Made by a program: the position numbers and the translations under genes. From contig CALWVN010000002.1 of NCBI GenBank assembly GCA_944384995.1, positions 124,001-188,000 on the forward strand: a DNA stretch of 64,000 bases. Direction: 5' to 3'. Below are positions 1 through 8,640 of the stretch, in pieces. This DNA is from an uncultured Clostridia bacterium. GTDB lineage: Bacteria > Bacillota > Clostridia > Oscillospirales > Acutalibacteraceae. The notes below the pieces were generated by a model. That model made no database searches. It was not told the origin of the DNA and saw nothing but the letters and a program-made list of their open reading frames with translations. Each line of letters begins with the position of its first letter. Positions within the stretch are counted from its first letter, which is position 1.

Positions 1-1
1 T

Positions 2-376
2 GCAGAATGGGAAGTCACCAAGGGAGCCACCTGCACCGAGGCGGGTTCCAGAACCGGCGTCTGCGCGCGCTGCGAGGAGCCCGTTACCGAAGAGATCCCG
101 GCACTCGGGCATGACTTCGGCGAGTGGGTTGTTGTGAAGGAGGCCACTGAGACAGAGGAAGGCTCGCGCGAAAGAGTCTGCTCTGTTTGCGGCGAAAAAG
201 AGACCGAAGTGATCCCCGTTCTGACGACGGAAGCGGAAGAGGGTACGACCGGCACGGCGAACCCCAAGATTCCGCAGACCAGCGGCGCGGTTGCCGGCGG
301 CATCGCAGCTGCAGCTATGCTTGCCATGGCAGCCGGCGTTGCGGCGGTCACGCTGAAGAAAAAGCGTGAAGGCTGA
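2..376 (+). CDS. C-terminal end of a cell-surface protein with Cys-pair repeats and sorting-like anchor (partial)
   Basis: The reading frame is open from base 2, so the gene begins outside the window. The visible 124 residues hold about one and a half copies of a repeat built around CxxC pairs (CARCEE, CSVCGE) with the pattern W-V-x-K-x-A-T followed by TE-x-GS. Repeats of this kind are common in large secreted proteins of gut Clostridia. The last 38 residues look like a wall-anchoring signal: IPQTSG, then a hydrophobic Ala/Gly-rich stretch, then a KKKREG tail. IPQTS is not a classical LPXTG, so sortase processing is inferred. What the protein binds or does cannot be told from this end. Confidence 0.7.
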   Translation, partial: AEWEVTKGATCTEAGSRTGVCARCEEPVTEEIPALGHDFGEWVVVKEATETEEGSRERVCSVCGEKETEVIPVLTTEAEEGTTGTANPKIPQTSGAVAGGIAAAAMLAMAAGVAAVTLKKKREG

Positions 377-405
377 TTCGTTCTACAATCATTTCTGAAC
401 TAAAC

Positions 406-440
406 AAAAGGCGGCTGTCGCTTTGCGACAGCCGCCTTTT
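406..440 (+). terminator. Intrinsic terminator after the surface-protein gene
   Basis: A 15-base inverted repeat (AAAAGGCGGCTGTCG and its complement) with a 5-base loop ends in TTTT. It lies 30 bases after the stop codon at 374-376. The A-run on the left arm would let it work in both directions. Confidence 0.85.
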
Positions 441-474
441 GTTCGCCGCCCGCTCTTGAAAATACAGTATAAAA

Positions 475-510
475 CAAAACACGCTCGGCAGTTCTGCCGA
501 GCGTGTTTTG
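475..510 (-). terminator. Intrinsic terminator of the SCP2-domain gene
   Basis: A 16-base perfect inverted repeat around a GTTC loop lies 12 bases after the end of the - strand gene at 523-849. Read on the - strand it is followed by a T-rich run. Together with the hairpin at 406-440 it separates two convergent genes. Confidence 0.85.
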
Positions 511-522
511 TAAGCGAAAGGC

Positions 523-849
523 TTATTTCTTTGCAAGCTTGATGAGCGTCAGAACGGCGCCGGGGTCGCCGGAAACGGAGACCTTGCCGGTGGTGTAGGC
601 GATGACCGGGTCCATCTTGCCTTCGAGGATCTTCATCAGATTCGTCGGCGCAACGGTCACGACCGCTTTGTTGTCGTGATAATCATACGGTTCCACATTG
701 ACGCGACCGTCTTTGGCTTCAATATAGAAAACACCCTCGACGTTTTTGCCGAGCAGATTCACCTGAATGGCAAGCGTTCCGTTGACGGAAGAAGCGTCTG
801 TGTTTTCATACTTTGCCTTGACCTTGGCAACGACCTGTTCGTAAGTCAT
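523..849 (-). CDS. SCP2 sterol-binding domain protein
   Basis: The protein has 108 residues. The start chosen is the ATG at 847-849 because AAAGGAGG lies just upstream; a longer open frame reaching 1149 has no such site and would run through the promoter. The whole protein looks like a single SCP2 lipid-binding domain: a Y-x-N-x-D helix near the N-terminus, then beta strands with FYIEAKDGRV, and a C-terminal segment G-x-MDPVIAYTTGKVSVSGD typical of the family. Such small SCP2 proteins are soluble, bind hydrophobic ligands and have no established role in Clostridia. The gene stands alone with its own promoter and terminator. Confidence 0.75.
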   Translation of the reverse strand: MTYEQVVAKVKAKYENTDASSVNGTLAIQVNLLGKNVEGVFYIEAKDGRVNVEPYDYHDNKAVVTVAPTNLMKILEGKMDPVIAYTTGKVSVSGDPGAVLTLIKLAKK

Positions 850-913
850 GGATAACTGCCTCCTTTCGTCTGCATGATTCGGGAAACGCCCCGCACTGTC
901 GGGGCTCAAATCT

Positions 914-942
914 ATTTTAGCACAGTGCCTTTTTTCGCGCAA
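914..942 (-). promoter_or_regulatory. Sigma-A-like promoter for the SCP2 gene
   Basis: On the - strand TTGCGC, a 17-base spacer and TAAAAT lie about 65 bases upstream of the ATG. The match to consensus is good at -10 and partial at -35. Confidence 0.5.
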
Positions 943-1067
943 TGCTTTTTCATCGTGAAAAAGACGGTTTTTTCGACATCCTGCGTGGAGAAGTTGTTGA
1001 AAAAACACACTGTACCGCCTTTGTGCGGTTGCAATGTGAAAGGATATGCCTTCCCGCGAGAAAGAGC

Positions 1068-1096
1068 GTGACAAAGCTTTGCTTTTATGGTACAAT
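1068..1096 (+). promoter_or_regulatory. Sigma-A-like promoter for the hydrolase-miaB operon
   Basis: GTGACA, a 17-base spacer and TACAAT lie 43 bases before the start at 1139, which has its own GGAGGTG ribosome site. It faces away from the SCP2 promoter at 914-942. Confidence 0.6.
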
Positions 1097-1138
1097 ACAA
1101 TGTAATCCAAAATCCATAGTATTTTTCGGAGGTGCGGC

Positions 1139-2083
1139 ATGGCGATCATAAAGACAGAAGCGTATTTTCATTCCTCGACCGGGCAGCACAACATTCGCAC
1201 GCTCATCTGGCGTGAAGAGGAGCTGACGCCCATCGGCGTGTTCCAAATGGCACACGGCATGGCGGAGCATATCGACCGTTATGATGAGTTTGCACGCTTC
1301 CTCGCGGCCAACGGCTTTGTGGTCTGCGGGAACGACCACCTCGGACACGGCAAATCCGTCAATTCACCTGCGGATTACGGCTTCTTTGCCGATATGAACG
1401 GCGATAAGCGGCTTGTGGACGATATGCACATCCTCACAAAAATCATGAAAAAGAAGTATCCCGACCTGCCGTATTTCCTGTTCGGGCACAGCATGGGTTC
1501 TTTGTGCGCGCGGGTTTATACCGCGCACTTCGGCGAGGAGCTGAACGGCGTGATCTACTGCGGCACGGTCGAGCTGCCCGCCGCGGCAGAGGTCTTGCAG
1601 CCCGCGATCAACGCGGCGTGTGAGCGCTTTGGTCCGCGCGCGGATGTGGATAAGCTCAGCACGCTTTTCAATGCGGCGTGCAACCTCATGGCGCGGGAAA
1701 AGGGTGCGTCGCCCGTCGCGTGGCTCAGCTGCAATGTCGAAAATCAGACGGCGTATCTCGAAGACCCGCTTTGCGGCTTCCCGTTCAAGCTCGGCGGCTA
1801 TCGCGATCTGTTTGCGCTCGCGGTCGAGTGCTCGAGCCGCGAGTGGGCATCGCTTGTGCCGCAGGATTTGCCGATCATGGTAATCTCCGGCGCAAAAGAC
1901 CCCGTCGGCTTCAACGGCAAGGGCGCATTGAGCGTCGCGGACAATCTGGTGCTTGCAGGGCATGACCCGACCGTCATCCTGTATCCGGGTGACCGCCACG
2001 AGATCCTGTTTGAAGCGGATCACGAGCTTGTATTCCGCGATGTCCTCGCATGGCTGCATTCGATCTATTTGAAAAACACTTGA
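1139..2083 (+). CDS. Alpha/beta hydrolase, lysophospholipase / serine aminopeptidase S33 type
   Basis: The 314-residue protein has the monoglyceride lipase/lysophospholipase layout: an early H-G-M-AEH oxyanion region, the nucleophile elbow GHSMGS with Ser118, and a likely acid and base at Asp254 (GAKDP) and His287 (GDRHEIL). No signal peptide is present, so it acts in the cytoplasm. The family cleaves acyl esters such as lysophospholipids or monoacylglycerols; the real substrate here is unknown. It is the first gene after a good promoter and lies 15 bases upstream of miaB, so the two are probably co-transcribed. Confidence 0.8.
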   Translation: MAIIKTEAYFHSSTGQHNIRTLIWREEELTPIGVFQMAHGMAEHIDRYDEFARFLAANGFVVCGNDHLGHGKSVNSPADYGFFADMNGDKRLVDDMHILTKIMKKKYPDLPYFLFGHSMGSLCARVYTAHFGEELNGVIYCGTVELPAAAEVLQPAINAACERFGPRADVDKLSTLFNAACNLMAREKGASPVAWLSCNVENQTAYLEDPLCGFPFKLGGYRDLFALAVECSSREWASLVPQDLPIMVISGAKDPVGFNGKGALSVADNLVLAGHDPTVILYPGDRHEILFEADHELVFRDVLAWLHSIYLKNT

Positions 2084-2098
2084 ATACGGTGAAACACT

Positions 2099-3532
2099 TT
2101 GGCAAAGCTGCATAATATCCCCCCGGAGGAGCTCGAACGCCAGCGGCAGTATGCGTTAAAGGTGCGCGAGATCCTTTCGGTAAAATATCCCACCGCAAAG
2201 CCCTTAGCCTACGTGCACACCTACGGCTGTCAAGGCAATGTGGCGGACGGCGAACGCATCGAAGGACTTCTCTCCGAAATGGGCTACGACTTCTGTGACA
2301 GCCCGGAGAGTGCGGACTTGGTGCTTTACAACACCTGCGCCGTGCGAGAGCACGCCGAGGACCGCGTATTTGGCAACGTCGGTAAACTTAAAAATTATAA
2401 AAAGGACAAGCCCGATCTGATCGTGGCGCTGTGCGGCTGTATGATGCAGCAGGCGCATGTGCGTGAGCGGATTTACAAAAGCTATCCGTTTGTAAACCTG
2501 GTATTCGGCACGCATGTGCTCCACCGCCTGCCCGAGCTTCTGTATCAAACGCTAACCGGCGGCAAACGCGTGGTCTGCGCGCCGGAGGGCTTCGGCGAGA
2601 TCGCCGAGCATCTGCCCGTGCGCCGCAGCGGCGGCGTGAAAGCGTGGCTGCCGATCATGTATGGCTGCGACAACTTCTGCACCTATTGCATCGTGCCGTA
2701 TGTCCGCGCGCGCGAGCGTTCGCGCGAGCCTGAGGATGTGCTTCGCGAGGCGCGCGAGATCATCGCCGCGGGCTGCCGTGAGATCACGCTTTTAGGGCAG
2801 AATGTCAATTCTTACGGCAAAGGCAACAAAAGCGAGCTGAACTTTGCAGGGCTGCTGCGGGAGATCAACGCGCTGCCCGGTGACTTCAAGATCCGCTTTA
2901 TGACCTCGCACCCGAAGGACTGCACGCACGAGCTTTTAGAAACCATAGCACAGTGTGACAAGGTCTCCAAGCACTTGCATTTGCCCGTGCAGTCGGGCAA
3001 CGACCGCGTGCTGCGCGCCATGAATCGCCGCTACACGCGGCAGCAGTACCTCGATCTTGTGGCGGATGCAAAGGCGACCGTGCCGGGACTTTCGCTGACC
3101 TCCGACATCATCGTCGGCTTCCCCGGCGAGACATACGAGGAGTTTCAGGATACCGTCTCGCTCGTGCGCAAGGTGGAATACACGTCGCTGTTCACTTTTA
3201 TCTATTCCCCGCGCAAGGGCACGGCAGCGGCAGAACTGCCGGACCCCGTCTCCCATAAGGAGAAAACCCGGTGGTTCGCAGAGCTTACCGCTGTGCAGGA
3301 GGAGATCGCTGCAAACCGCATTGCCGAAAGTGTCGGCAAGACCTATACCGTGCTTGTCGAGGGGCGCTCCAAAACGGATAAAAGCCGCTTGGCGGGACGC
3401 ACGGACGGCAACGTGATGATCGAATTCGCAGGCTCGCCCGAAAAAATCGGCACATACTGTGAAGTGCGCGTCACCGAGACCGGCAAATGGACGCTCTTCG
3501 GCGAAGCATTGCCGCAAAGCGATACCGAATAA
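2099..3532 (+). CDS. miaB: tRNA-2-methylthio-N6-dimethylallyladenosine synthase MiaB
   Basis: The enzyme is a radical-SAM methylthiotransferase that adds the 2-methylthio group to i6A37 in tRNAs reading UNN codons. The 477-residue protein shows the N-terminal UPF0004 domain (YGCQGN with cluster Cys, then CAVRE and CGCM), the radical-SAM triad Cys190, Cys194 and Cys197 in YGCDNFCTYC, and a C-terminal TRAM domain. The start appears to be TTG at 2099 with only a weak GGTGA upstream; the next in-frame ATG is about 60 residues later and would remove the first cluster ligand. miaA, which makes its substrate, lies downstream at 8640. Confidence 0.95.
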   Translation: MAKLHNIPPEELERQRQYALKVREILSVKYPTAKPLAYVHTYGCQGNVADGERIEGLLSEMGYDFCDSPESADLVLYNTCAVREHAEDRVFGNVGKLKNYKKDKPDLIVALCGCMMQQAHVRERIYKSYPFVNLVFGTHVLHRLPELLYQTLTGGKRVVCAPEGFGEIAEHLPVRRSGGVKAWLPIMYGCDNFCTYCIVPYVRARERSREPEDVLREAREIIAAGCREITLLGQNVNSYGKGNKSELNFAGLLREINALPGDFKIRFMTSHPKDCTHELLETIAQCDKVSKHLHLPVQSGNDRVLRAMNRRYTRQQYLDLVADAKATVPGLSLTSDIIVGFPGETYEEFQDTVSLVRKVEYTSLFTFIYSPRKGTAAAELPDPVSHKEKTRWFAELTAVQEEIAANRIAESVGKTYTVLVEGRSKTDKSRLAGRTDGNVMIEFAGSPEKIGTYCEVRVTETGKWTLFGEALPQSDTE

Positions 3533-3557
3533 AAAATATACAGACAGGAGAAATAAA

Positions 3558-3965
3558 ATGGACATCGAAACTCTGACCAGACAGCTTGGCGCCGCCATTC
3601 AGCAGGATGAGACCTATCTTGCCTATGCCGCCGCCAAAGAGGCGAACGACGCGGACGAGGCGCTGAACGCCCTGATGGGCAAGATCCGCTTGGTGCAGCT
3701 CAACTACCAGCAGGAGGCGGCAAAGGAGTCGCCAGACGAGCAGAAGATGAACGAATACAACCGCGAATTTCAGGCGGTCTACAACCAGATCATGGCAAAC
3801 GAGCATATGCAGGCGTTTGAAACCGCGCGTCAGGCGGTGGATGACATGATGAACCGCATCACGGGCATCCTTGCCATGTGCGTCAACGGCGAAGACCCCC
3901 AGACCTGCGATCCCGCGGCGCACAACTGCGGCGGCGACTGCGGCTCCTGCGGCGGCTGCCACTGA
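3558..3965 (+). CDS. YlbF/YmcA family regulator with Cys-rich tail
   Basis: The 135-residue protein starts at the ATG at 3558, preceded by CAGGAG. It is mostly helical and matches the Com_YlbF family, whose Bacillus members YlbF, YmcA and YaaT form an iron-sulfur complex that influences RNase Y activity, sporulation and competence. The C-terminus holds a dense Cys cluster (C-x7-C, then CGGDCGSCGGCH), consistent with metal or iron-sulfur binding. It sits between miaB and mutS, the same place where YlbF-like genes occur in other Clostridia. The function in this organism is inferred. Confidence 0.7.
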   Translation: MDIETLTRQLGAAIQQDETYLAYAAAKEANDADEALNALMGKIRLVQLNYQQEAAKESPDEQKMNEYNREFQAVYNQIMANEHMQAFETARQAVDDMMNRITGILAMCVNGEDPQTCDPAAHNCGGDCGSCGGCH

Positions 3966-4023
3966 GAGCCTGCCGTGCAGGGCTTGCGCGGCAAAACAGT
4001 AACGGATGTGAGAGAGGCGGATT

Positions 4024-6642
4024 ATGGCGGAACTTTCCCCGATGATGCAGCAATATTTTGAGATCAAAAAAGAATATCCGGATGCGATCCTGTTTTTCCG
4101 GCTCGGGGACTTTTACGAAATGTTCTTTGAGGACGCCAAAACCGCGTCGCGCGAGCTGGAACTCGTATTGACGGGGCGCGACTGCGGGCAGGAGGAACGC
4201 GCGCCGATGTGCGGCGTGCCGTTCCACAGCGCGGACAGCTATATCGCCAAGCTCGTCTCGCGCGGGTACAAGGTCGCCGTCTGCGAGCAGATGGAGGATC
4301 CGAAAGCCGCCAAGGGGATCGTCAAGCGCGATGTCATCCGTGTGATCACGGCGGGGACTGTGATCGAGAGCAGTATGCTCGACGAGACCAAAAACAATTA
4401 CCTTGCGTGCTTGTACCTGTGCTTCGACCAAATGGGGCTCTGCTTTGCGGACGTCTCCACGGGCGAGGTGCAGGTGACTGCTTTTTCGGAGAATATCGAC
4501 GAGCGCACTGTGGACGAGCTCGCCCGTTTTGCCCCGCGCGAGCTTCTGATGAATCCGCAGGCGGCGTCACTGTCGCGCGTGCGCGCTTTCGTGACCAAGA
4601 AGCTTGAAGCCTCGGTCGAAATGCTGCCTGCCGAAACGGCGGATTACGACGCGGCACTTTTGCGCGCACGCGAACAGTTCGGCGCGGCGGGCACAGAGGA
4701 CTTGCAGGGTGAAGCGTACAAAAGCGCAGTGCTGGCGCTTTCGGCTACGCTCCAATATCTGCAAGAAGCGCAAAAAAGCGATTTACAGAACCTGCGCAGC
4801 GTGCAGGTGTACGCCGACGCGCGGCTCATGAAATTAAGCCTAACCACGCGGCGCAATCTGGAGCTGACCGAAACCATGCGCGACCGCGAAAAGCGCGGCT
4901 CGCTGTTGTGGGTGCTCGACAAAACGAAGACTGCCATGGGCAAGCGCATGCTGCGCGCGTGGGTGGAATGCCCGCTTTGCGACTGCGCCGCCATTTCCCG
5001 GCGGCAGAACGCCGTGGAGGAATTGCTGCGCGACCCTGTAAGGCTAAAAGACTTTACAGATCGGCTTTCGGGGATTTATGACCTTGAACGGCTGATGACG
5101 CGCGTCGTCTACAATACGGCGAACGCCAAGGAGCTGCTTTCCTTAAAGACCACGCTCGCCCCTCTCCCGGAGATCAAAAAGCTGTTGGAAAGCTGCAAAT
5201 CACAGCTTTTGTGCGACGTCTGCCGCGACCTCGATCTGCTCGAGGACGTGCACAAGCTCGTGTGCGACGCCATCCGTGAGGACGCGCCGTTTTCCGTGCG
5301 CGAGGGCGGGATGATCCAAAGCGGCTTTAATGCGGAACTCGACGAGCTGCGCGAGATCGTCGAGGGCGGCAAAGGGTATTTAAGCGAGCTCGAACGCAAG
5401 GAGCAGGAAAAGACCGGCATCAAAAAATTAAAGGTCGGCTACAACCGCGTGTTCGGCTATTATTACGAGGTGTCCAACTCCTTTAAGGAGCTTGTTCCAG
5501 ATACATACATCCGCAAGCAGACGCTGACGAACTGCGAACGGTACATCACCGAGGAGCTTAAAGAACTCGAATCTAAGGTGCTCGGCGCGCAGGAGCGCAT
5601 TGTGAGCTTGGAATATGAGGTTTTTTGCGCGGTGCGCAAAAAAATCGCCGCGCAGTATGACCGCACGCGCCGCACGGCGCGCGCCCTTGCCACGCTCGAC
5701 ACGCTTTGCTCGCTCACGGCGGTGGCGGCGAACCGTTATACGCGCCCCGAAGTCAACGATTCCGACCGCATCCGCATCACCGAGGGGCGGCACCCCGTTA
5801 TTGAAAAAATGCTCGACGGCGCGCCGTTTGTCCCGAACGATACGCTCTTAGACTGCGGCGACAACCGTACGATGATCTTAACGGGTCCTAACATGGCGGG
5901 TAAATCCACCTACATGCGTCAGGTCGCACTCATTGTGCTGCTCGCGCAAATGGGCAGCTTTGTCCCCGCATCGCATGCCGAGATCGGACTTTGTGACAGC
6001 ATTTTCACCCGCGTCGGCGCGTCGGATGATCTGGCAAGCGGGCAGTCCACCTTCATGGTCGAAATGCGTGAGGTGGCGGAAATTTTAGAAAACGCTACAT
6101 CCAGAAGTCTGATCATCCTCGACGAGATCGGGCGCGGGACCTCCACCTACGACGGTATGAGCATCGCGCGCGCGGTGCTCGAATACACCGCCGACCGTAA
6201 GCGGTTGGGTGCAAAAACGCTGTTCGCCACGCATTACCATGAGCTGACCGAGCTTGAAGACACCGTACAGGGCGTTAAGAATTATAATATCGCCGTCAAA
6301 AAGCACGGCGACGACATCACCTTCCTGCGCCGCATCGTGCGCGGCGGGGCGGACGGCAGCTACGGCATCGACGTGGCAAAGCTCGCCGGCGTGCCGGATA
6401 CCGTCGTGCGCCGCGCAAAGGTGATCTTAAAAGCACTTGAGGAAAATGACACGGTGCGCGCGCCGAAATCTACTGCGCCCGCGCCCGTTGAAGAAGAACC
6501 CGCCCTGCAAACAAGCCTTGCCGGCAACGCCGCGCAGGAAATCGCGGATGAATTGAAAACGCTCGACGTCAACACCTTAACGCCGATCGAGGCAATGACC
6601 AAGCTCTACGAGCTTGCGGCGCGTGCCAAGCAGGAAAGCTAA
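4024..6642 (+). CDS. mutS: DNA mismatch repair protein MutS
   Basis: MutS recognises mismatches and small loops and recruits MutL. The 872-residue length is normal. The mismatch-reading Phe-x-Glu motif is Phe30-Tyr-Glu32 in GDFYEMF. The ATPase domain has Walker A GPNMAGKST (Lys627), the following DDLASGQSTF signature and Walker B LIILDEIGRGTST. The start at 4024 follows GAGAGGCGG by three bases. A Pro/Ala-rich linker near residue 815 precedes a short C-terminal helical segment, as in other MutS proteins. mutL follows after 69 bases. Confidence 0.97.
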   Translation: MAELSPMMQQYFEIKKEYPDAILFFRLGDFYEMFFEDAKTASRELELVLTGRDCGQEERAPMCGVPFHSADSYIAKLVSRGYKVAVCEQMEDPKAAKGIVKRDVIRVITAGTVIESSMLDETKNNYLACLYLCFDQMGLCFADVSTGEVQVTAFSENIDERTVDELARFAPRELLMNPQAASLSRVRAFVTKKLEASVEMLPAETADYDAALLRAREQFGAAGTEDLQGEAYKSAVLALSATLQYLQEAQKSDLQNLRSVQVYADARLMKLSLTTRRNLELTETMRDREKRGSLLWVLDKTKTAMGKRMLRAWVECPLCDCAAISRRQNAVEELLRDPVRLKDFTDRLSGIYDLERLMTRVVYNTANAKELLSLKTTLAPLPEIKKLLESCKSQLLCDVCRDLDLLEDVHKLVCDAIREDAPFSVREGGMIQSGFNAELDELREIVEGGKGYLSELERKEQEKTGIKKLKVGYNRVFGYYYEVSNSFKELVPDTYIRKQTLTNCERYITEELKELESKVLGAQERIVSLEYEVFCAVRKKIAAQYDRTRRTARALATLDTLCSLTAVAANRYTRPEVNDSDRIRITEGRHPVIEKMLDGAPFVPNDTLLDCGDNRTMILTGPNMAGKSTYMRQVALIVLLAQMGSFVPASHAEIGLCDSIFTRVGASDDLASGQSTFMVEMREVAEILENATSRSLIILDEIGRGTSTYDGMSIARAVLEYTADRKRLGAKTLFATHYHELTELEDTVQGVKNYNIAVKKHGDDITFLRRIVRGGADGSYGIDVAKLAGVPDTVVRRAKVILKALEENDTVRAPKSTAPAPVEEEPALQTSLAGNAAQEIADELKTLDVNTLTPIEAMTKLYELAARAKQES

Positions 6643-6711
6643 ATCCCTTTACATAGAAAAAATCGGAGAAAACGGCGCGCCGCCCTCCGGGAAAGGAAAA
6701 CAGGCATATTC

Positions 6712-8640
6712 ATGGCAAAGATCCGTAAGCTGCCCAAAAGCATCGCCCAGCGCATCGCCGCGGGGGAGGTCGTGGAACGACCCGCCTCCGTGGTCAAGGA
6801 GCTTTTGGAAAACGCGATCGACGCGGGCGCGAAAAATATCACGCTGGAGATCCAGCACGGCGGCATTCGCTATATCCGCATCACCGATGACGGCTGCGGC
6901 ATTGCGCGTGAGGATGTGCCGACGGCGTTTTTAAGCCACGCCACCAGCAAGATCCGTGAAGCAGACGACCTCGACGCGATTTTGACCCTCGGCTTTCGCG
7001 GGGAGGCGCTGCCCTCCGTTGCGGCGGTCTCGCGCGTGGAGATGATGACTCGCGAAGCATCTGAATTCGTCGGCACGCGCATCGTGCTGGAGGGCGGCGA
7101 GCAAATTTCGTTCGACGATGCGGGCTGCCCCGTAGGGACGACGCTCATCGTGCGCGACCTGTTTTTCAACACGCCCGCGCGCATGAAATTTCTAAAATCC
7201 GACCGCGCGGAAGGGCTTGCCGTCGCGTCGGTGGCGGATCATATCGCGCTGTCGCATCCCGATATCTCCCTGCGCTTTATCAAAGACGGCCGCGAGCAGA
7301 TGTGTACGCCCGGAAACGGCGACTTGCTTTCGTGTATTCACGCCGTGTATGGGCGCGATTTTGCCGAAACGCTGCTGCCCGCCGAAAGCGAGCAAAACGG
7401 TATCGCCGTGCGCGGGTTTGTTTCCAAGCCCTATTGTTCGCGCGGTTCGAGCGCCATGCAACACTTCTTTGTCAACAACCGCTATATCAAATCGCGTTCC
7501 GGCACTGCGGCGCTTTCGGAAGCTTACAAAAACAGCGCCATGGTCGGCAAATATCCGGCATGCGTGCTGTTCTTGACCGTTAACCCTGCCGCCGTGGATG
7601 TCAACGTCCACCCTGCAAAGGTCGAGGTGCGGTTTTCCAACGAAAAAAGCGTATTCGATGTGGTTTACCGCGCGGCGAAGTCTGCGCTTGCGGCGGATAC
7701 CTCCCGCCCCGAAGCAAAGCTCGCGCCGCCGTCTGCGGATCCTTCGGTGCTGCGCCCCAAAAGTTTGGAGGGCGAACAGCTTACCATGCCGCGTGCGGCT
7801 GCGCCGACCGCACCGCAGGCAGCCCCGCCGGCGTCGGTACAGTCCAAGCCCGTCGCGCCCGCCGAGACCCCGCAGCAGATCTCTGCATACAACGCGCTGC
7901 TGCGTGACATCGAAACGGCTTTTGCAGACGAGGACGATCTGCCCGATTTGAGCGTGCCCACCGTTGCGCAGACAAAAGCGGCTGAACCCACGCAGACGGA
8001 AGCTGCGCCGCCCATCGAAGCATCCACGGTGCAAAGCGCACAGACCGTACAAGCGACAGAACCGCCCGCCGAGGACTTCCGCATTTTAGGTGAGGCGTTT
8101 CGAACGTATATTTTTGCCGAGCAGGGCGACCGGCTTTTGATCATCGACAAGCACGCCGCCCACGAACGGATGCTGTATAACGAATTGCAAAAGGACAACG
8201 GTGCGTCGGGCAGCCAGATGCTGCTCGTCCCCGTTTCCGTCACCTTGAGCAAGGAGGAATACGCCGCCGTGCTCGAGCACATGGAAGTGCTCACACAAGC
8301 GGGTTTTGCGGCGGAGGATTTCGGCGGCGGCACAGTGCTGGTGCGCGCGTGCCCGCTTAATTTGGAACGCGAGGACATCACCGCGCTCGTGACCGAATTT
8401 GCGGGACATCTGCTCAAATACCACCGCGAGGTGCTCGCCGAAAAGCTCGATTGGCTGTATCACTCCGTGGCGTGCCGCGCCGCAGTCAAGGCGGGCGACC
8501 ATACGACGGACTACGAGCTTTACGATTTCACAAAGCGTCTGCTTGCCGATCCCGATGTGCGCTACTGCCCGCACGGCAGACCCGTGCTCATCACGCTTTC
8601 GCGCGCGGAACTCGAAAAGCAGTTCGGGAGGGTGCAGTAA
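6712..8640 (+). CDS. mutL: DNA mismatch repair protein MutL (endonuclease type)
   Basis: The 642-residue protein has the N-terminal GHKL ATPase with ELLENAIDAGA, DDGCGI, SHATSKI and GFRGEALPS, a long Ala/Pro/Thr-rich linker (about residues 340-470) and a C-terminal dimerisation and nuclease domain. The nuclease domain keeps ACRAA and CPHGRP (Cys619-Pro624), both metal-site elements. The central motif, normally DQHA-x2-E-x4-E, reads DKHAAHERMLYNE at 479-491, so Gln is Lys and the second acidic residue is shifted by one place. The gene follows mutS and overlaps miaA by one base (TAATG), which implies translational coupling. Confidence 0.96.
   Translation: MAKIRKLPKSIAQRIAAGEVVERPASVVKELLENAIDAGAKNITLEIQHGGIRYIRITDDGCGIAREDVPTAFLSHATSKIREADDLDAILTLGFRGEALPSVAAVSRVEMMTREASEFVGTRIVLEGGEQISFDDAGCPVGTTLIVRDLFFNTPARMKFLKSDRAEGLAVASVADHIALSHPDISLRFIKDGREQMCTPGNGDLLSCIHAVYGRDFAETLLPAESEQNGIAVRGFVSKPYCSRGSSAMQHFFVNNRYIKSRSGTAALSEAYKNSAMVGKYPACVLFLTVNPAAVDVNVHPAKVEVRFSNEKSVFDVVYRAAKSALAADTSRPEAKLAPPSADPSVLRPKSLEGEQLTMPRAAAPTAPQAAPPASVQSKPVAPAETPQQISAYNALLRDIETAFADEDDLPDLSVPTVAQTKAAEPTQTEAAPPIEASTVQSAQTVQATEPPAEDFRILGEAFRTYIFAEQGDRLLIIDKHAAHERMLYNELQKDNGASGSQMLLVPVSVTLSKEEYAAVLEHMEVLTQAGFAAEDFGGGTVLVRACPLNLEREDITALVTEFAGHLLKYHREVLAEKLDWLYHSVACRAAVKAGDHTTDYELYDFTKRLLADPDVRYCPHGRPVLITLSRAELEKQFGRVQ

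Noticed and set aside
1364..2113. Open frame of 249 codons on the - strand
   Set aside because: It is antisense to the alpha/beta hydrolase, which has clear catalytic motifs.
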